From: Paraglaciecola polaris LMG 21857 | GTDB taxonomy: Bacteria > Pseudomonadota > Gammaproteobacteria > Enterobacterales > Alteromonadaceae | Direction of reading: 5' to 3' | NCBI RefSeq assembly: GCF_000315055.1 | Contig: NZ_BAER01000120.1 | Location: 1 to 38,200, forward strand | DNA length: 38,200 nucleotides | Part shown: one piece after another, positions 1-7,861 of the stretch | Layout of the letters: every line of letters begins with the position of its first letter | How positions within the stretch are numbered: position 1 is the first letter of the stretch | Position numbers and translations under genes: made by a program | The notes under the pieces: model-generated | The model's database searches: none | Told to the model about the DNA's origin: nothing | What the model saw: the letters and a program-made list of their open reading frames with translations, nothing else

Positions 1-99
1 AGGTTATATTGGTCAATTCCCACGAAATATACAATGTGTTTAGAAGACGGAAGCGAGACGACCGAGTCTGAACGCATGAGTAAAGTTCGCAATCACTAG
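1..99 (+). CDS. possible 3' end of an unidentified gene (partial)
   Basis: Frame 1 is open from the first base of the window to a TAG at 97-99, giving a 32-residue hydrophilic tail that ends in ERMSKVRNH. The start lies outside the window. It is too short to assign to a family, and chance openness cannot be excluded, since frame 2 also reads 13 codons before a stop. The spacing of 129 bases to the next gene, without overlap, would suit a separate upstream transcription unit. Confidence 0.25.
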   Translation, partial: RLYWSIPTKYTMCLEDGSETTESERMSKVRNH

Positions 100-228
100 T
101 TTTTCTACGGTAGATAGGAATGAATATCAGGAAATGAGTTACCTATTTTTAGCTAGCCCTGTGATAATGGCGGATTGCCGCTGCGGGAGGACCTACAGCG
201 TTTTAAATGAAGCTTTTTTGAGAACAAT

Positions 229-996
229 ATGAAAACTAAAACTATTTTGACCAGTTCAGTTCTAGCGGTATTTTTGAGCCTGAACGCATGTGGTCAGTTT
301 AACCTCGCTACTCAAACAACTCCAATTGTTAAACAGTCATCTTCTGGAATATGCCATGATAAAACGAGTTCATCTTATCATCGCACGAAAAAATTCGTGG
401 CGTTCGATTCTGTCGCCGCGTGTATAAATAGTGGAGGTCGTCTACCAAAATCAAAAACTAACGCAATAGATAAGGCGACGAAGGAAGCTATTGATAAAAA
501 TAGAAGCTTTGTAGAGCTTTATGACAGAAGCGATTGGCCGCACTGGTTAGACAGCGATAAAGACTGTCAGAATACGAGAAATGAATTGCTCATTGAGACA
601 TCAACAAAACCTGTCTCTTTTAAATCAGAGAAGCAGTGCAATGTGCTTTTAGGGCAGTGGTATGACCCATACTCGGGTGGCACTTATAGTGTGTCCAAAG
701 AGTTAGATCTCGACCACATCGTCCCGCTAAAATTTGCTCATGGAGGAGATAAATGGAGTAGACAGCGGAAGGCCTTATTTGCCAATGACGTCGAAAACCT
801 CATACTCGTTCAAGCGTCTTTGAACCGTCGAAAAGGGGCTAAAGGACTTGATGAGTGGATTCCACCTAACCACCCATACCGATGTGAATATATAGAACGT
901 TTTAACCGCGTGATGACTAAGTATGCATTGGCATTTATCCCATCTGAACAGCGTATCGTTGACAGAATGGTTAAGGCTTGTAGTCAGAGTAATTGA
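229..996 (+). CDS. exported HNH endonuclease, predicted lipoprotein
   Basis: This 255-residue protein begins with a lipoprotein-type signal: a basic MKTKT, a hydrophobic core, then LNAC with the acylated Cys at residue 21. A lipid-anchored envelope location is therefore predicted. The C-terminal half carries an HNH nuclease core: LDLDHIVPL at about 163-171 supplies the first His pair, FANDVENLILV supplies the central Asn, and SLNRRKGAKGLDEWIPP closes the motif. The terminal CEYIERFNRVMTKYAL matches the Cys-Tyr...Lys-Tyr-Ala-Leu tail common in small secreted HNH nucleases (family knowledge). Several further Cys residues could form disulfides after export. No strong Shine-Dalgarno is visible, but the start is supported by the signal peptide. 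It stands alone, with long AT-rich spacers on both sides, as is usual for accessory cargo. Nuclease activity is likely. Whether it serves nutrient scavenging, DNA uptake or defence is unknown. Confidence 0.82.
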   Translation: MKTKTILTSSVLAVFLSLNACGQFNLATQTTPIVKQSSSGICHDKTSSSYHRTKKFVAFDSVAACINSGGRLPKSKTNAIDKATKEAIDKNRSFVELYDRSDWPHWLDSDKDCQNTRNELLIETSTKPVSFKSEKQCNVLLGQWYDPYSGGTYSVSKELDLDHIVPLKFAHGGDKWSRQRKALFANDVENLILVQASLNRRKGAKGLDEWIPPNHPYRCEYIERFNRVMTKYALAFIPSEQRIVDRMVKACSQSN

Positions 997-1364
997 TTGA
1001 TAACTCATGCGGAACGTACTGTTATTTATTGATTTAGGGGACAACCTATCATCTGAGATAGCGTCACTCGTTGTTGCATTATTTCTAATTATATGCGGCT
1101 TTTATAATTATATATTTTGGATATAAAAGCACATAAAGCGAACTTTACTTGGGGTGCTGTCAACCTCAAGGCTTCTTGTATCAACTCGGTTGAGTATGCT
1201 TATCAATAACATTTTTTACGTTACTTCGACTTCATAAGGTAAAGTGATATCAACCAACACAGTCAATGCATTTGTGATAACTGATTTAGTCTTGCTTTCC
1301 TTGCTTTAAGGCGGATTAAAACTAATCTGAATGGGTGTAAACTCAAAATGGATATTTAAGTTTT
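997..1364. other. intergenic stretch with an AT-rich hairpin
   Basis: No convincing gene is seen in these 368 bases. A 9-bp inverted repeat (GCTTTTATA at 1098-1106, TATAAAAGC at 1122-1130, 15-base loop) could act as a terminator-like structure for the nuclease gene, though it lacks a following T run. One copy of a 14-bp repeat shared with position 4422 lies at 1045-1058. The segment just upstream of the next gene contains no obvious Shine-Dalgarno. Confidence 0.5.
1045..1058 (+). repeat. 14-bp direct repeat, copy 1 (partner at 4422-4435)
   Basis: CCTATCATCTGAGA occurs here and again at 4422-4435 in the same orientation. The two copies bracket the 304-residue gene and hipBA, about 3.4 kb. The repeats could be remnants of two insertion-sequence ends or of an insertion duplication. 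The similarity does not clearly extend beyond the 14 bases, so chance is not excluded. Confidence 0.35.
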
Positions 1365-2279
1365 ATGATTAATTCAGTTGAAGAATTTGAAGCGCGTTTT
1401 GGTGAGATTGATGTAAAAACAATTTTCGCAAGTGAAGATGCAAGGATCAAGCGATACAACGTAAGATTCGACGAATACGCTCGAAATTCTAAGCGTCTTA
1501 CAGACATTCTTGAACAGAGCCTTAAAAACGCATTGGATTCAGAGTCAAGAGCCTCGCTTGCACGACCTTTCCGCGAGTTATTAAACAAGGTTAGGTATGT
1601 GAATCAAATGACCTCATTTCGGTTATTAAGTAACGCATCAACAATCAGTCAACTTTTATCGTTAACGCGCCAAAATATCCTGTTGTCATACCACCAAAGC
1701 ACTATTAATGACATAAATGCTAACACTAAGGCTGTTAATGGGGCGTTGGAAAATTACCTCAATAAAAAAGCAATTGAAAAAGTTACTACTAAAAATCAGT
1801 CCAAAAAGGCATTGTTACGTGGTAAAGCACTTTTTGGCATTACAATTGAGGTCTTGAATGAATCTGAAATTCTGTCCAGTGTGCATGAAAATTTGCTTGT
1901 ACAATTTATCGAGTTACACATACAAGAAGTTGAAAATAGTGACCTAATGACCAGAACTAAGCATATGTTGATCGAGGCCCAAACACGGCTGAACGAAGCA
2001 ATAACTCCTTTAAACCTCATGGGGGAATTGGTAGAGATGGTAGCGAGTGTTCCAATGATTAAGCCAATTTTACATTTGGCTAAAGCATATCTAGAAAATA
2101 GAGAAAAACACCCATTACATTCTGTAGAGCCAACAGAAAACAGTTACGAACAGGGCATAATATTCCTAAATTCAGAATTAGAAACAATCGAAAATAGAAT
2201 GAATGTAAACTTGGAATTCATCAATAAAGCTCATCAAACTGTGAACGAAGTAGTTGAACAAGGCTATCTTTCCATTTAA
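1365..2279 (+). CDS. uncharacterised helical protein, 304 aa
   Basis: I do not recognise this protein. It is hydrophilic, rich in Glu, Asn, Leu and Ser, with long stretches of predicted helix and almost no Gly or Pro, which suggests an all-alpha or coiled-coil fold. A mildly hydrophobic segment near residues 218-245 (containing GELVEMVASVPMIKPILHL) is the only candidate amphipathic or membrane-associating stretch. There is no signal peptide, no metal-binding motif and no nucleotide-binding loop. The ATG at 1365 has only a weak upstream purine stretch. The earlier ATG at 1348 runs into TAA after two codons, so it cannot be the start. The gene lies alone between an exported nuclease and hipBA in AT-rich accessory DNA. 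A role as mobile-island cargo, including defence, is possible but unsupported by any motif. Confidence 0.6.
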   Translation: MINSVEEFEARFGEIDVKTIFASEDARIKRYNVRFDEYARNSKRLTDILEQSLKNALDSESRASLARPFRELLNKVRYVNQMTSFRLLSNASTISQLLSLTRQNILLSYHQSTINDINANTKAVNGALENYLNKKAIEKVTTKNQSKKALLRGKALFGITIEVLNESEILSSVHENLLVQFIELHIQEVENSDLMTRTKHMLIEAQTRLNEAITPLNLMGELVEMVASVPMIKPILHLAKAYLENREKHPLHSVEPTENSYEQGIIFLNSELETIENRMNVNLEFINKAHQTVNEVVEQGYLSI

Positions 2280-2681
2280 ACACTAATCATTACATGACTC
2301 CCATTTATATCCGATGAACGCGATAACGTACCAACGACATTGTCTGGCTGTTGTAAGTCAAATTGAGTTGATAGTGATGCCCATGATTCATGTCCGGCAG
2401 GTTTGTTAAGTTGAATTACACTTGTATTTTAAGGTGCTTCAATCACGACAATTTCGTATGACATCAATGTGCCAAAAAACAGCCGTTGGTGAACCACTCA
2501 GTTAACGATCACAAATGGCACAAAATGCTCATTTGATATCTTCATGCTCGTATGACCGCAATGGCCGTAAACTTACCCTTGAAGATGATGTTCGGCTATG
2601 TCTATAAATTGCTCATCGGAGCCATCCAAAGTTGCCAACTTTATTGTTCATCGACAACTTGTTCTCTATTGTTTTCTATAC
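2280..2681. other. AT-rich spacer, no supported gene
   Basis: About 400 bases follow the 304-residue gene without an open frame of useful length on either strand. The reverse strand gives short broken stretches, such as LATLDGSDEQFIDIAEHHLQ from about 2,640 downward, that look protein-like but are interrupted by stops. These could be relics of a decayed gene. I cannot name a family. Confidence 0.4.
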
Positions 2682-2793
2682 GCGTTCGCATATATAAATA
2701 AGTATTTCTAGCTTCAAACGAATTATTTATGCGTTCGCATATATTTATGTTATATCTACCATAAATAAGCTACAATTACCGCGAACGCATATA
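2682..2793 (+). promoter_or_regulatory. hipBA promoter with three spaced operator copies
   Basis: A GCGTTCGCATA-type motif occurs three times before hipB: at 2682-2692, at 2728-2741 (TATGCGTTCGCATA, palindromic apart from its centre), and as the complement-centred GCGAACGCATATA at 2781-2793. Start-to-start spacing is 49 and 50 bases, close to five helical turns, so bound repressors would lie on the same DNA face. The last copy overlaps the expected transcription start. TACAAT at 2771-2776 is a plausible -10. Autorepression by HipB, with HipA as co-repressor, is the family norm and is inferred here. Confidence 0.7.
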
Positions 2794-2806
2794 CTATGAG
2801 GTCAGA

Positions 2807-3082
2807 ATGCAGGTTACAATTACTGATACTAAGCAAATAGGGCAGATTGCCAAGCTAGTGAGGAAGCATCAAGGGCTTGACCAAGCCACTTCAGCTTCAT
2901 TAAGTGGAAATGGCACCACGTTCACCAGTGAATTTGAAAACGGAAAACCAACCGTTGAGATAGGGCGTGTATTGAATGTCCTCGATGCTCTTGGGATCAC
3001 TGTGACACTTGATATTCCTATGCAAACAGAAATGTTAACGGCAATGGAAAGAAACCAAATTGAACTCATTATCACAGGATAA
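2807..3082 (+). CDS. hipB: HipB-type antitoxin, Xre-family repressor
   Basis: This 91-residue DNA-binding protein has a helix-turn-helix of the Xre/Cro type. IGQIAKLVRKHQGLDQATSA leads into LSGNGTTFTSEFENGKPTVEIGRVLNVLDALG, where the recognition helix and the SEFENGK turn are conserved in HipB relatives. The start at 2807 is well supported by GAGG at 2798-2801. hipA begins six bases after the stop, a typical antitoxin-first operon. The protein should bind and neutralise HipA and repress its own promoter through the three upstream operators. It is only distantly related to the decayed hipB at 12980-13216, which is of the E. coli type, so the two hip loci appear to have separate origins. Confidence 0.9.
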   Translation: MQVTITDTKQIGQIAKLVRKHQGLDQATSASLSGNGTTFTSEFENGKPTVEIGRVLNVLDALGITVTLDIPMQTEMLTAMERNQIELIITG

Positions 3083-3088
3083 GCTGTA

Positions 3089-4339
3089 ATGCGTCGTATT
3101 TTGAATGTGTTTATCGACAAAAGCCTAGTTGGCGAGTTATCAGAAGATAATAACATCTGGTCCTTTGTGTATGAGCCTAATTGGTTAGCTGCACCAGAAA
3201 GCTTTCCGATATCTCCCAGTATTCCCTTGGTAGAAGATAAGCAAACAGACGGCTCATCTACTCGCCCCATTCAATGGTTCTTTGACAACCTGTTGCCAGA
3301 GGAAAAAGCACGAGAGTTACTTGCCAGTGATATCAAGGAGCCTGTAGAGGACGTGTTTGCATTATTAACGAAAGCTGGTGCTGAATCTGCTGGGGCAATC
3401 ACATTACTGCCACCAGACACCCCTATTTCAGAAGGTGATATACACTCACTGACCGATGAAGAAATGAACACCCGTATTGAATCGCTACCGAAGACATCAT
3501 TAAATCGTAGTGAGCGGAAACGTATGTCATTAGCCGGTGCGCAACACAAGATGTTAGTCGTGTTACATAAGGGAAAATTATATGAGCCAAGTGGCAACAT
3601 GCCTTCAACTCACATCCTAAAACCATGTCATTCAGATCCAGATGTATATTACCAAACACCCATCAACGAGTGGTTTGTGATGAAACTTGCTGATAAATGT
3701 GGACTCAATGTGCCGCTTGTCGATATCGTTTATTTTCCAGAGCCTGCTTATATGATTGAGCGATTTGACAGAAAAGGACATCACCCACACCAGCAAAGGT
3801 TGCATATGTTGGATGGCTGTCAGCTTTTGAATTACCCGCACTTGACAAAATACCGCAATAACAATGTCGCAAGTTTAGTGAATATCGTGGATAAAACGCG
3901 TACAAAAGCTAAAACACTATTAGAAATATTTCGCTGGGCTTGTTTCAATGCCATGGTGGGCAATGGTGATGCACATTTAAAGAACCTGTCATTTTTTATT
4001 AGCAAAAACTACATAACCATGACCCCACATTATGATCTGCTAAGTACAGCAATATATGAAGGTATAGGGAAGCATCTCGATCATGAGCTGGCTCAGGAAA
4101 TGGGCGGCGTGAAAATTTTAGCTGATTTGAAACGGGACCATGTATTGGCCTTTGGCATTGAATTGGGATTGCGCGAGAAATTGGCCGCATCAACGTTAGA
4201 CGATGTGATTAAAAAAATTGTGCCTGCCTCAACATCTATGCTGATGATAGCTGAAAAAGAGCGAGATTTTGGTGAGGTTAGAACCATAAGTGAAATACAT
4301 TACAACTGTATAATGGAAATGTCAGGCAGACTCGCCTGA
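3089..4339 (+). CDS. hipA: HipA-type serine/threonine kinase toxin
   Basis: This 416-residue protein carries the full set of HipA landmarks. The N-terminal subdomain contains WFFDNLLPEEKARELL at about 65-80. RMSLAGAQHKM near 145-155 is the nucleotide-loop segment, and HILKP near 174-178 holds the ATP-contacting Lys. ERFDRKG lies near 225. GNGDAHLKNLSFF near 291-303 contains the catalytic Asp and metal-binding Asn, and TPHYDLLST near 311-319 contains the DFG-like Asp. No residue expected to be essential appears lost, so the toxin is probably active. HipA kinases phosphorylate glutamyl-tRNA synthetase or related targets and induce dormancy (family knowledge); the substrate here is unknown. The gene follows hipB after six bases and ends inside a small GC hairpin. 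Confidence 0.92.
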   Translation: MRRILNVFIDKSLVGELSEDNNIWSFVYEPNWLAAPESFPISPSIPLVEDKQTDGSSTRPIQWFFDNLLPEEKARELLASDIKEPVEDVFALLTKAGAESAGAITLLPPDTPISEGDIHSLTDEEMNTRIESLPKTSLNRSERKRMSLAGAQHKMLVVLHKGKLYEPSGNMPSTHILKPCHSDPDVYYQTPINEWFVMKLADKCGLNVPLVDIVYFPEPAYMIERFDRKGHHPHQQRLHMLDGCQLLNYPHLTKYRNNNVASLVNIVDKTRTKAKTLLEIFRWACFNAMVGNGDAHLKNLSFFISKNYITMTPHYDLLSTAIYEGIGKHLDHELAQEMGGVKILADLKRDHVLAFGIELGLREKLAASTLDDVIKKIVPASTSMLMIAEKERDFGEVRTISEIHYNCIMEMSGRLA

Positions 4340-4341
4340 CA
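4320..4341 (+). terminator. hairpin over the hipA stop codon
   Basis: TGTCAGGC and GCCTGACA form an 8-bp stem with a six-base loop that spans the hipA stop codon. No T run follows, so it may be a transcript-stabilising structure rather than a true intrinsic terminator. Confidence 0.35.
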
Positions 4342-4421
4342 CAATCCCTTGAGATGTTAATATGCAGAATCCTCCCACCGTCTGTTGATCGCTCAAGGCA
4401 GTCTGTCCGGATAGATCAAAC

Positions 4422-4435
4422 CCTATCATCTGAGA
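4422..4435 (+). repeat. 14-bp direct repeat, copy 2 (partner at 1045-1058)
   Basis: This is the second occurrence of CCTATCATCTGAGA, just downstream of hipA. Together with copy 1 it brackets the 304-residue gene and hipBA. Confidence 0.35.
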
Positions 4436-4454
4436 GTGTCAGTTTAGTGAGATA

Positions 4455-4625
4455 CTACATGTAATAGTGCAATATGGGTGTCATTGTCGCTGCTTTACAT
4501 TTAAACGGTGTATTCACTGAGCTTTCCAAAGTGGAAAAAAGCTTACGACCTTGTCGATTAACCGTATCTTTGACATAGCCAATAAATCCTTCACGACGAA
4601 TACTAGTTTGCGCTACCGACGCCAT
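4455..4625 (-). other. 56-codon open frame, possible gene remnant
   Basis: The minus strand reads from an ATG at 4625 to a TAG at 4455, beginning MASVAQTSIRREGFIGYV. I do not recognise it. The overlapping frame just upstream also reads a short protein-like stretch (MNLAKLEMELFNGVGSAN then a stop), so this may be the end of a decayed gene whose frame has shifted. No Shine-Dalgarno is apparent. Confidence 0.15.
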
Positions 4626-4682
4626 TAAAAAGTTCCATTTCCAACTTAGCCAAGTTCATATTCTCGAGTAATTATTAAACTG

Positions 4683-4724
4683 AGTCTACATTTGGTTATT
4701 CAATTGATTAACCAAATGTAGACT
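4683..4724. repeat. 42-bp near-perfect palindrome beside the recombinase operon
   Basis: Arms of 16 bp (AGTCTACATTTGGTTA at 4683-4698 and its exact complement at 4709-4724) surround a palindromic TCAATTGA, so only one base pair of the whole 42-bp unit (T4699/T4708) is mismatched. It lies 77 bases beyond the stop of the 1019-residue recombinase. Possible roles are a recombinase binding or crossover site, two abutting inverted element ends, or a transcription stop. No T run supports a classical terminator. Confidence 0.65.
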
Positions 4725-4801
4725 AGCCGATATCATCACCTCTACTAAATATTAGGTACCCGAACTGAAATGGCATAGTCGATGAGGCATTTAATCTTTC
4801 C

Positions 4802-7800
4802 CTAAATGCAGTTTACTTTTTCGAATTTTTGGTAACGTTTTTGGGCGCCTAATAGGATCGCATATAAATGCAGCACGTATTTAAGGGCGTTGGAAGAATG
4901 CTTTCCAACCTCACTGACTGAGAAAGTCATTTTGTTTGCATAAGGATGTTGAAAGTGCAAATTCAAACGCCCGTGTGGATACCGACGTTCATCTGAGACA
5001 AAACTGTCTTCTACGATTTCAGTGTCCTTTGGCCAGTTAGATTGTGATGTCCAAATGTCTACCTGATCAGTTGACTCTTTATTTCGATTGGGATTCAGAA
5101 CTACAAACCAACGCCCATTCGGGATTAGCTCCCTAATTCCATGGAAAAACTTAGAAAGTTCCAGAGGACAACTAAATATGATTTCGCTATGCCCATGAGT
5201 CATTCGTTGAAACAACATGTCTGTTGATTGTCGAACCACCTGTCGATCTTGGACTTTGGTTTTGGCCAACTTTCTCTCAATTACCTCAACGTCTTCTGCT
5301 TCAGCTGCACAACTAGGCTTGGATGGAGCCAACCGCGCGCCATTGTTCGGATAAAGGCGAGATTTTCCTTTTGTAGTCGTGTATTCCGGCCTCTCCTTAA
5401 TAACTTTGGCGGTAAGCAGAATATCGGCTCCCCACATTTCATTCAGCCCCAGAGCTTCTGTAACAATCTTAATTTTCAGTTCTTTTTCCACACGGCTTAG
5501 ATTTAGAGCCTCATCATGCGTCCGTAAAATAGTATCTACATCTGCCAATGTCGGGGTGGGTTCTTTGATGTCAGTCAGAATAACGTTTTTCATAATGTCT
5601 AGTCCTTGACGTTTTTGGGTTAAGCGATTAATTTGATAAGCACATTCGTGAACGAATGTTTCAACTTCTAAAGGCGTATATGATTGTGAGAAAACTTGAG
5701 CTGGCGATTTACGCATAAACTTTTCGAACGTAGATGGCCTAACACCTGATAGCCGAAACCAAAAATTATTTTGGAACTTGCGGTCTAATTTTCTAACCTG
5801 CTGATAAAGTAAGAGGTCGGAGAAGTGGCAGTACGTTGATAACGAAATCCCTTGGTTAAGATGTCCAGCATGTGAAGAAAGCTGATATAGGCGATCTTGT
5901 TGGTCGCCTATATCCATCATTGTTTTGATTTTATTAGCCTGTTCAATTGAGAATGGTGTAAACAACTCGATTAGCTCATCATCTCCAAATAATACCAATT
6001 GAATAATAGATAGGGCTGAATGCCTCAATTGGTAGAATGGTGTCGGCTCACCGAGATAGCCAGACAGTAAAAGACTGCAACTGCGAGCGAGCTTTTGAAA
6101 ATCTATCGTCTGACCAAAACGTGGGTCAAGTGTAAAGAGAGATTGATGCTTTGACCCACGAGCTTGATGTTTGCGCATATTTATAAAGCTACAAAAATGT
6201 TTGTATTCATCCATTACAAAGAATGGTTCAAGCTTCAACACTCGACATGAAGATGGTGACTTGAGGTTTCGTCTAATAATTACTTCACCAAGCCCTTCAG
6301 TATCGACATCCGATACAAGTAGGTCTAGTTCATGTGGTCGCAATCCCAGTCGTCTCATTAGTATTAGTGCCATCTTAATGCAAAGACACTCATGCTCGGT
6401 TGCTGTACTAAAGGTTTTGTCGATGTCACTTAATAGATGTTGAAAATGAGATTCGTTTATCACAACGGTTCTAACACAACCTACGTGTGCACCTTCAAAA
6501 CTGTCAGGTACAGGCGTTCCAAGGTGCATACTCATAAACGTTATAATACTAGACAAAGAGGCATAAATTTTTTGGTCATCAGACTTCTTATCATCTAGCA
6601 TATCTTCATACAATTGTGTTATTTCCGCATCATTGAGAGTTTCAAGCTGCACGTCCAAAGTGAGCGAAAGCCATGTATGTCCTAACACCGACAAATGTCT
6701 TACTGCAGATGAAGCTTTCTTCCACTCTTTATCTTCATACTTCTTATACATCCACATGATCATCACTTCCTGAGCTTGCGATATATCTTGTTCGAGCAAT
6801 TTTTGTAACTCGATTTTTAATGCGCTGATGCTATTCCTTGACGTAGCAATCAACTTTCTTAAAGTTTTAAGAAAGTTATCATTGGTGACACGATCGGACT
6901 TAGCGCTGCTAACTTTTGACGTCTTCAATTTGGTCTTAGCAATCTCCCTGACATGAAGATGTTTTATCTGAGACTTCTTAATCTTATGGCCAGTTTGAGC
7001 ACTTAAGCTATTAAGAGATGTAGATGCACTTTGGACAGTTCCTTCAACGAATCCACGTTGCCACATATATAGATCAATACCTGGCTGCCTAAAGAGCCAC
7101 GCAGAAAAAGCCTTCAGCATAGTCTTTGGCGCAAGCTTAGAGATGTCTTTGGCAGCGGGGATCCTTGCAAATAATTCACTCAACGATCTAATTGCCGAAC
7201 TATTTTCAGGTGAAAATTGCTCTTTCACCTTAAAAAAGCCAGTGATGGCTGCCATAGCAACCGAATCCAGATAGAAGAGCCTTTGAGTAACCAATTGGTC
7301 TTCGTCAATAACATTACAAAAATGACTATCTTTTTGATAATTGATCGGAATTACATAGAGATTTCCTATTTTTACAACGGGGCGCTCAACAGTGACAAGA
7401 ATCCGATACAATTCTTTAAATAATTCAAGGAAACATACGCCGCTACATAAACAGAAAAATAATGCCCATTCTAAGCGCCGCTCTGGAGTTGGTGAGCGTA
7501 TATCCTGGACCTCTTTGAGAACAAGTTCATAAACCTCTTCCACCTGATTGCTACTTATTTCTATCTTAAGAGAGAAATCAGGGGTTTCTCTTGTTGGGTT
7601 TTTATTTTCATAGGTCAGCCGTAATATTCGAACTAAAGTATTCTGTATAAGGGGCAAAAACGATAGATCGGCGCACTCTGTGGACAGCAGATCTAATAAT
7701 TCATGATATTGTTGTTTGCGTTCTGATTTGCTGGCTTTTAAGAACAGCTGTGCACCATACTGAGATACTATTAAACCCCTAATAAACCTTTCAGCTATCT

Positions 7801-7861
7801 CTGAATGTTGTTTAGATGGACATTGGTTCAACTGTAAAATCAGATCATTCAAATTATACAT
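4802..7861 (-). CDS. large tyrosine recombinase, third gene of a Gamma-Mobile-Trio-like operon (GmtZ-like)
   Basis: This 1019-residue protein has a tyrosine recombinase core set inside a long sequence. LGLRPHELDLL places the first catalytic Arg near 508. YQLRHSALS places the second Arg and its neighbouring His near 613-614. SSHAGHLNQGISLSTYCHF gives the Gly-His at 666-667 and the nucleophilic Tyr at 677. The N-terminal 480 residues probably contain DNA-binding and core-binding parts, and some 340 residues follow the catalytic domain, which is unusual for ordinary phage integrases. Its ATG overlaps the end of the 480-residue gene (ATGTATAA), so translation is likely coupled. Position, sizes and order fit the Gamma-Mobile-Trio elements described in gammaproteobacteria; this match is from memory of the family, not from a search. 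It should cut and rejoin DNA for movement of the island. Other recombinase-trio elements remain an alternative. Confidence 0.72.
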   Translation of the reverse strand: MYNLNDLILQLNQCPSKQHSEIAERFIRGLIVSQYGAQLFLKASKSERKQQYHELLDLLSTECADLSFLPLIQNTLVRILRLTYENKNPTRETPDFSLKIEISSNQVEEVYELVLKEVQDIRSPTPERRLEWALFFCLCSGVCFLELFKELYRILVTVERPVVKIGNLYVIPINYQKDSHFCNVIDEDQLVTQRLFYLDSVAMAAITGFFKVKEQFSPENSSAIRSLSELFARIPAAKDISKLAPKTMLKAFSAWLFRQPGIDLYMWQRGFVEGTVQSASTSLNSLSAQTGHKIKKSQIKHLHVREIAKTKLKTSKVSSAKSDRVTNDNFLKTLRKLIATSRNSISALKIELQKLLEQDISQAQEVMIMWMYKKYEDKEWKKASSAVRHLSVLGHTWLSLTLDVQLETLNDAEITQLYEDMLDDKKSDDQKIYASLSSIITFMSMHLGTPVPDSFEGAHVGCVRTVVINESHFQHLLSDIDKTFSTATEHECLCIKMALILMRRLGLRPHELDLLVSDVDTEGLGEVIIRRNLKSPSSCRVLKLEPFFVMDEYKHFCSFINMRKHQARGSKHQSLFTLDPRFGQTIDFQKLARSCSLLLSGYLGEPTPFYQLRHSALSIIQLVLFGDDELIELFTPFSIEQANKIKTMMDIGDQQDRLYQLSSHAGHLNQGISLSTYCHFSDLLLYQQVRKLDRKFQNNFWFRLSGVRPSTFEKFMRKSPAQVFSQSYTPLEVETFVHECAYQINRLTQKRQGLDIMKNVILTDIKEPTPTLADVDTILRTHDEALNLSRVEKELKIKIVTEALGLNEMWGADILLTAKVIKERPEYTTTKGKSRLYPNNGARLAPSKPSCAAEAEDVEVIERKLAKTKVQDRQVVRQSTDMLFQRMTHGHSEIIFSCPLELSKFFHGIRELIPNGRWFVVLNPNRNKESTDQVDIWTSQSNWPKDTEIVEDSFVSDERRYPHGRLNLHFQHPYANKMTFSVSEVGKHSSNALKYVLHLYAILLGAQKRYQKFEKVNCI

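Larger units (their letters stand above)
4342..4801. other. spacer between convergent hipA and the recombinase operon
   Basis: No supported gene lies in these 460 bases. They contain copy 2 of the 14-bp repeat (4422-4435), a 56-codon open frame on the minus strand (4455-4625) of unknown meaning, and the 42-bp palindrome at 4683-4724. Sequence composition is AT-rich like the flanks. Confidence 0.5.

Noticed and set aside
2682-2793. CRISPR-like or iteron array
   Set aside because: Only three copies, one of them inverted and short, immediately before hipB; operators explain them better, and no replication gene is near.
3271-3659. Antisense frames within hipA
   Set aside because: hipA has all family motifs through this stretch; the antisense products look like shadow translations.
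5228-5609. Plus-strand open frames inside the 1019-residue recombinase gene
   Set aside because: Antisense shadows rich in Ser/Phe/Arg, no ribosome sites, and the minus-strand frame is clearly the coding one.
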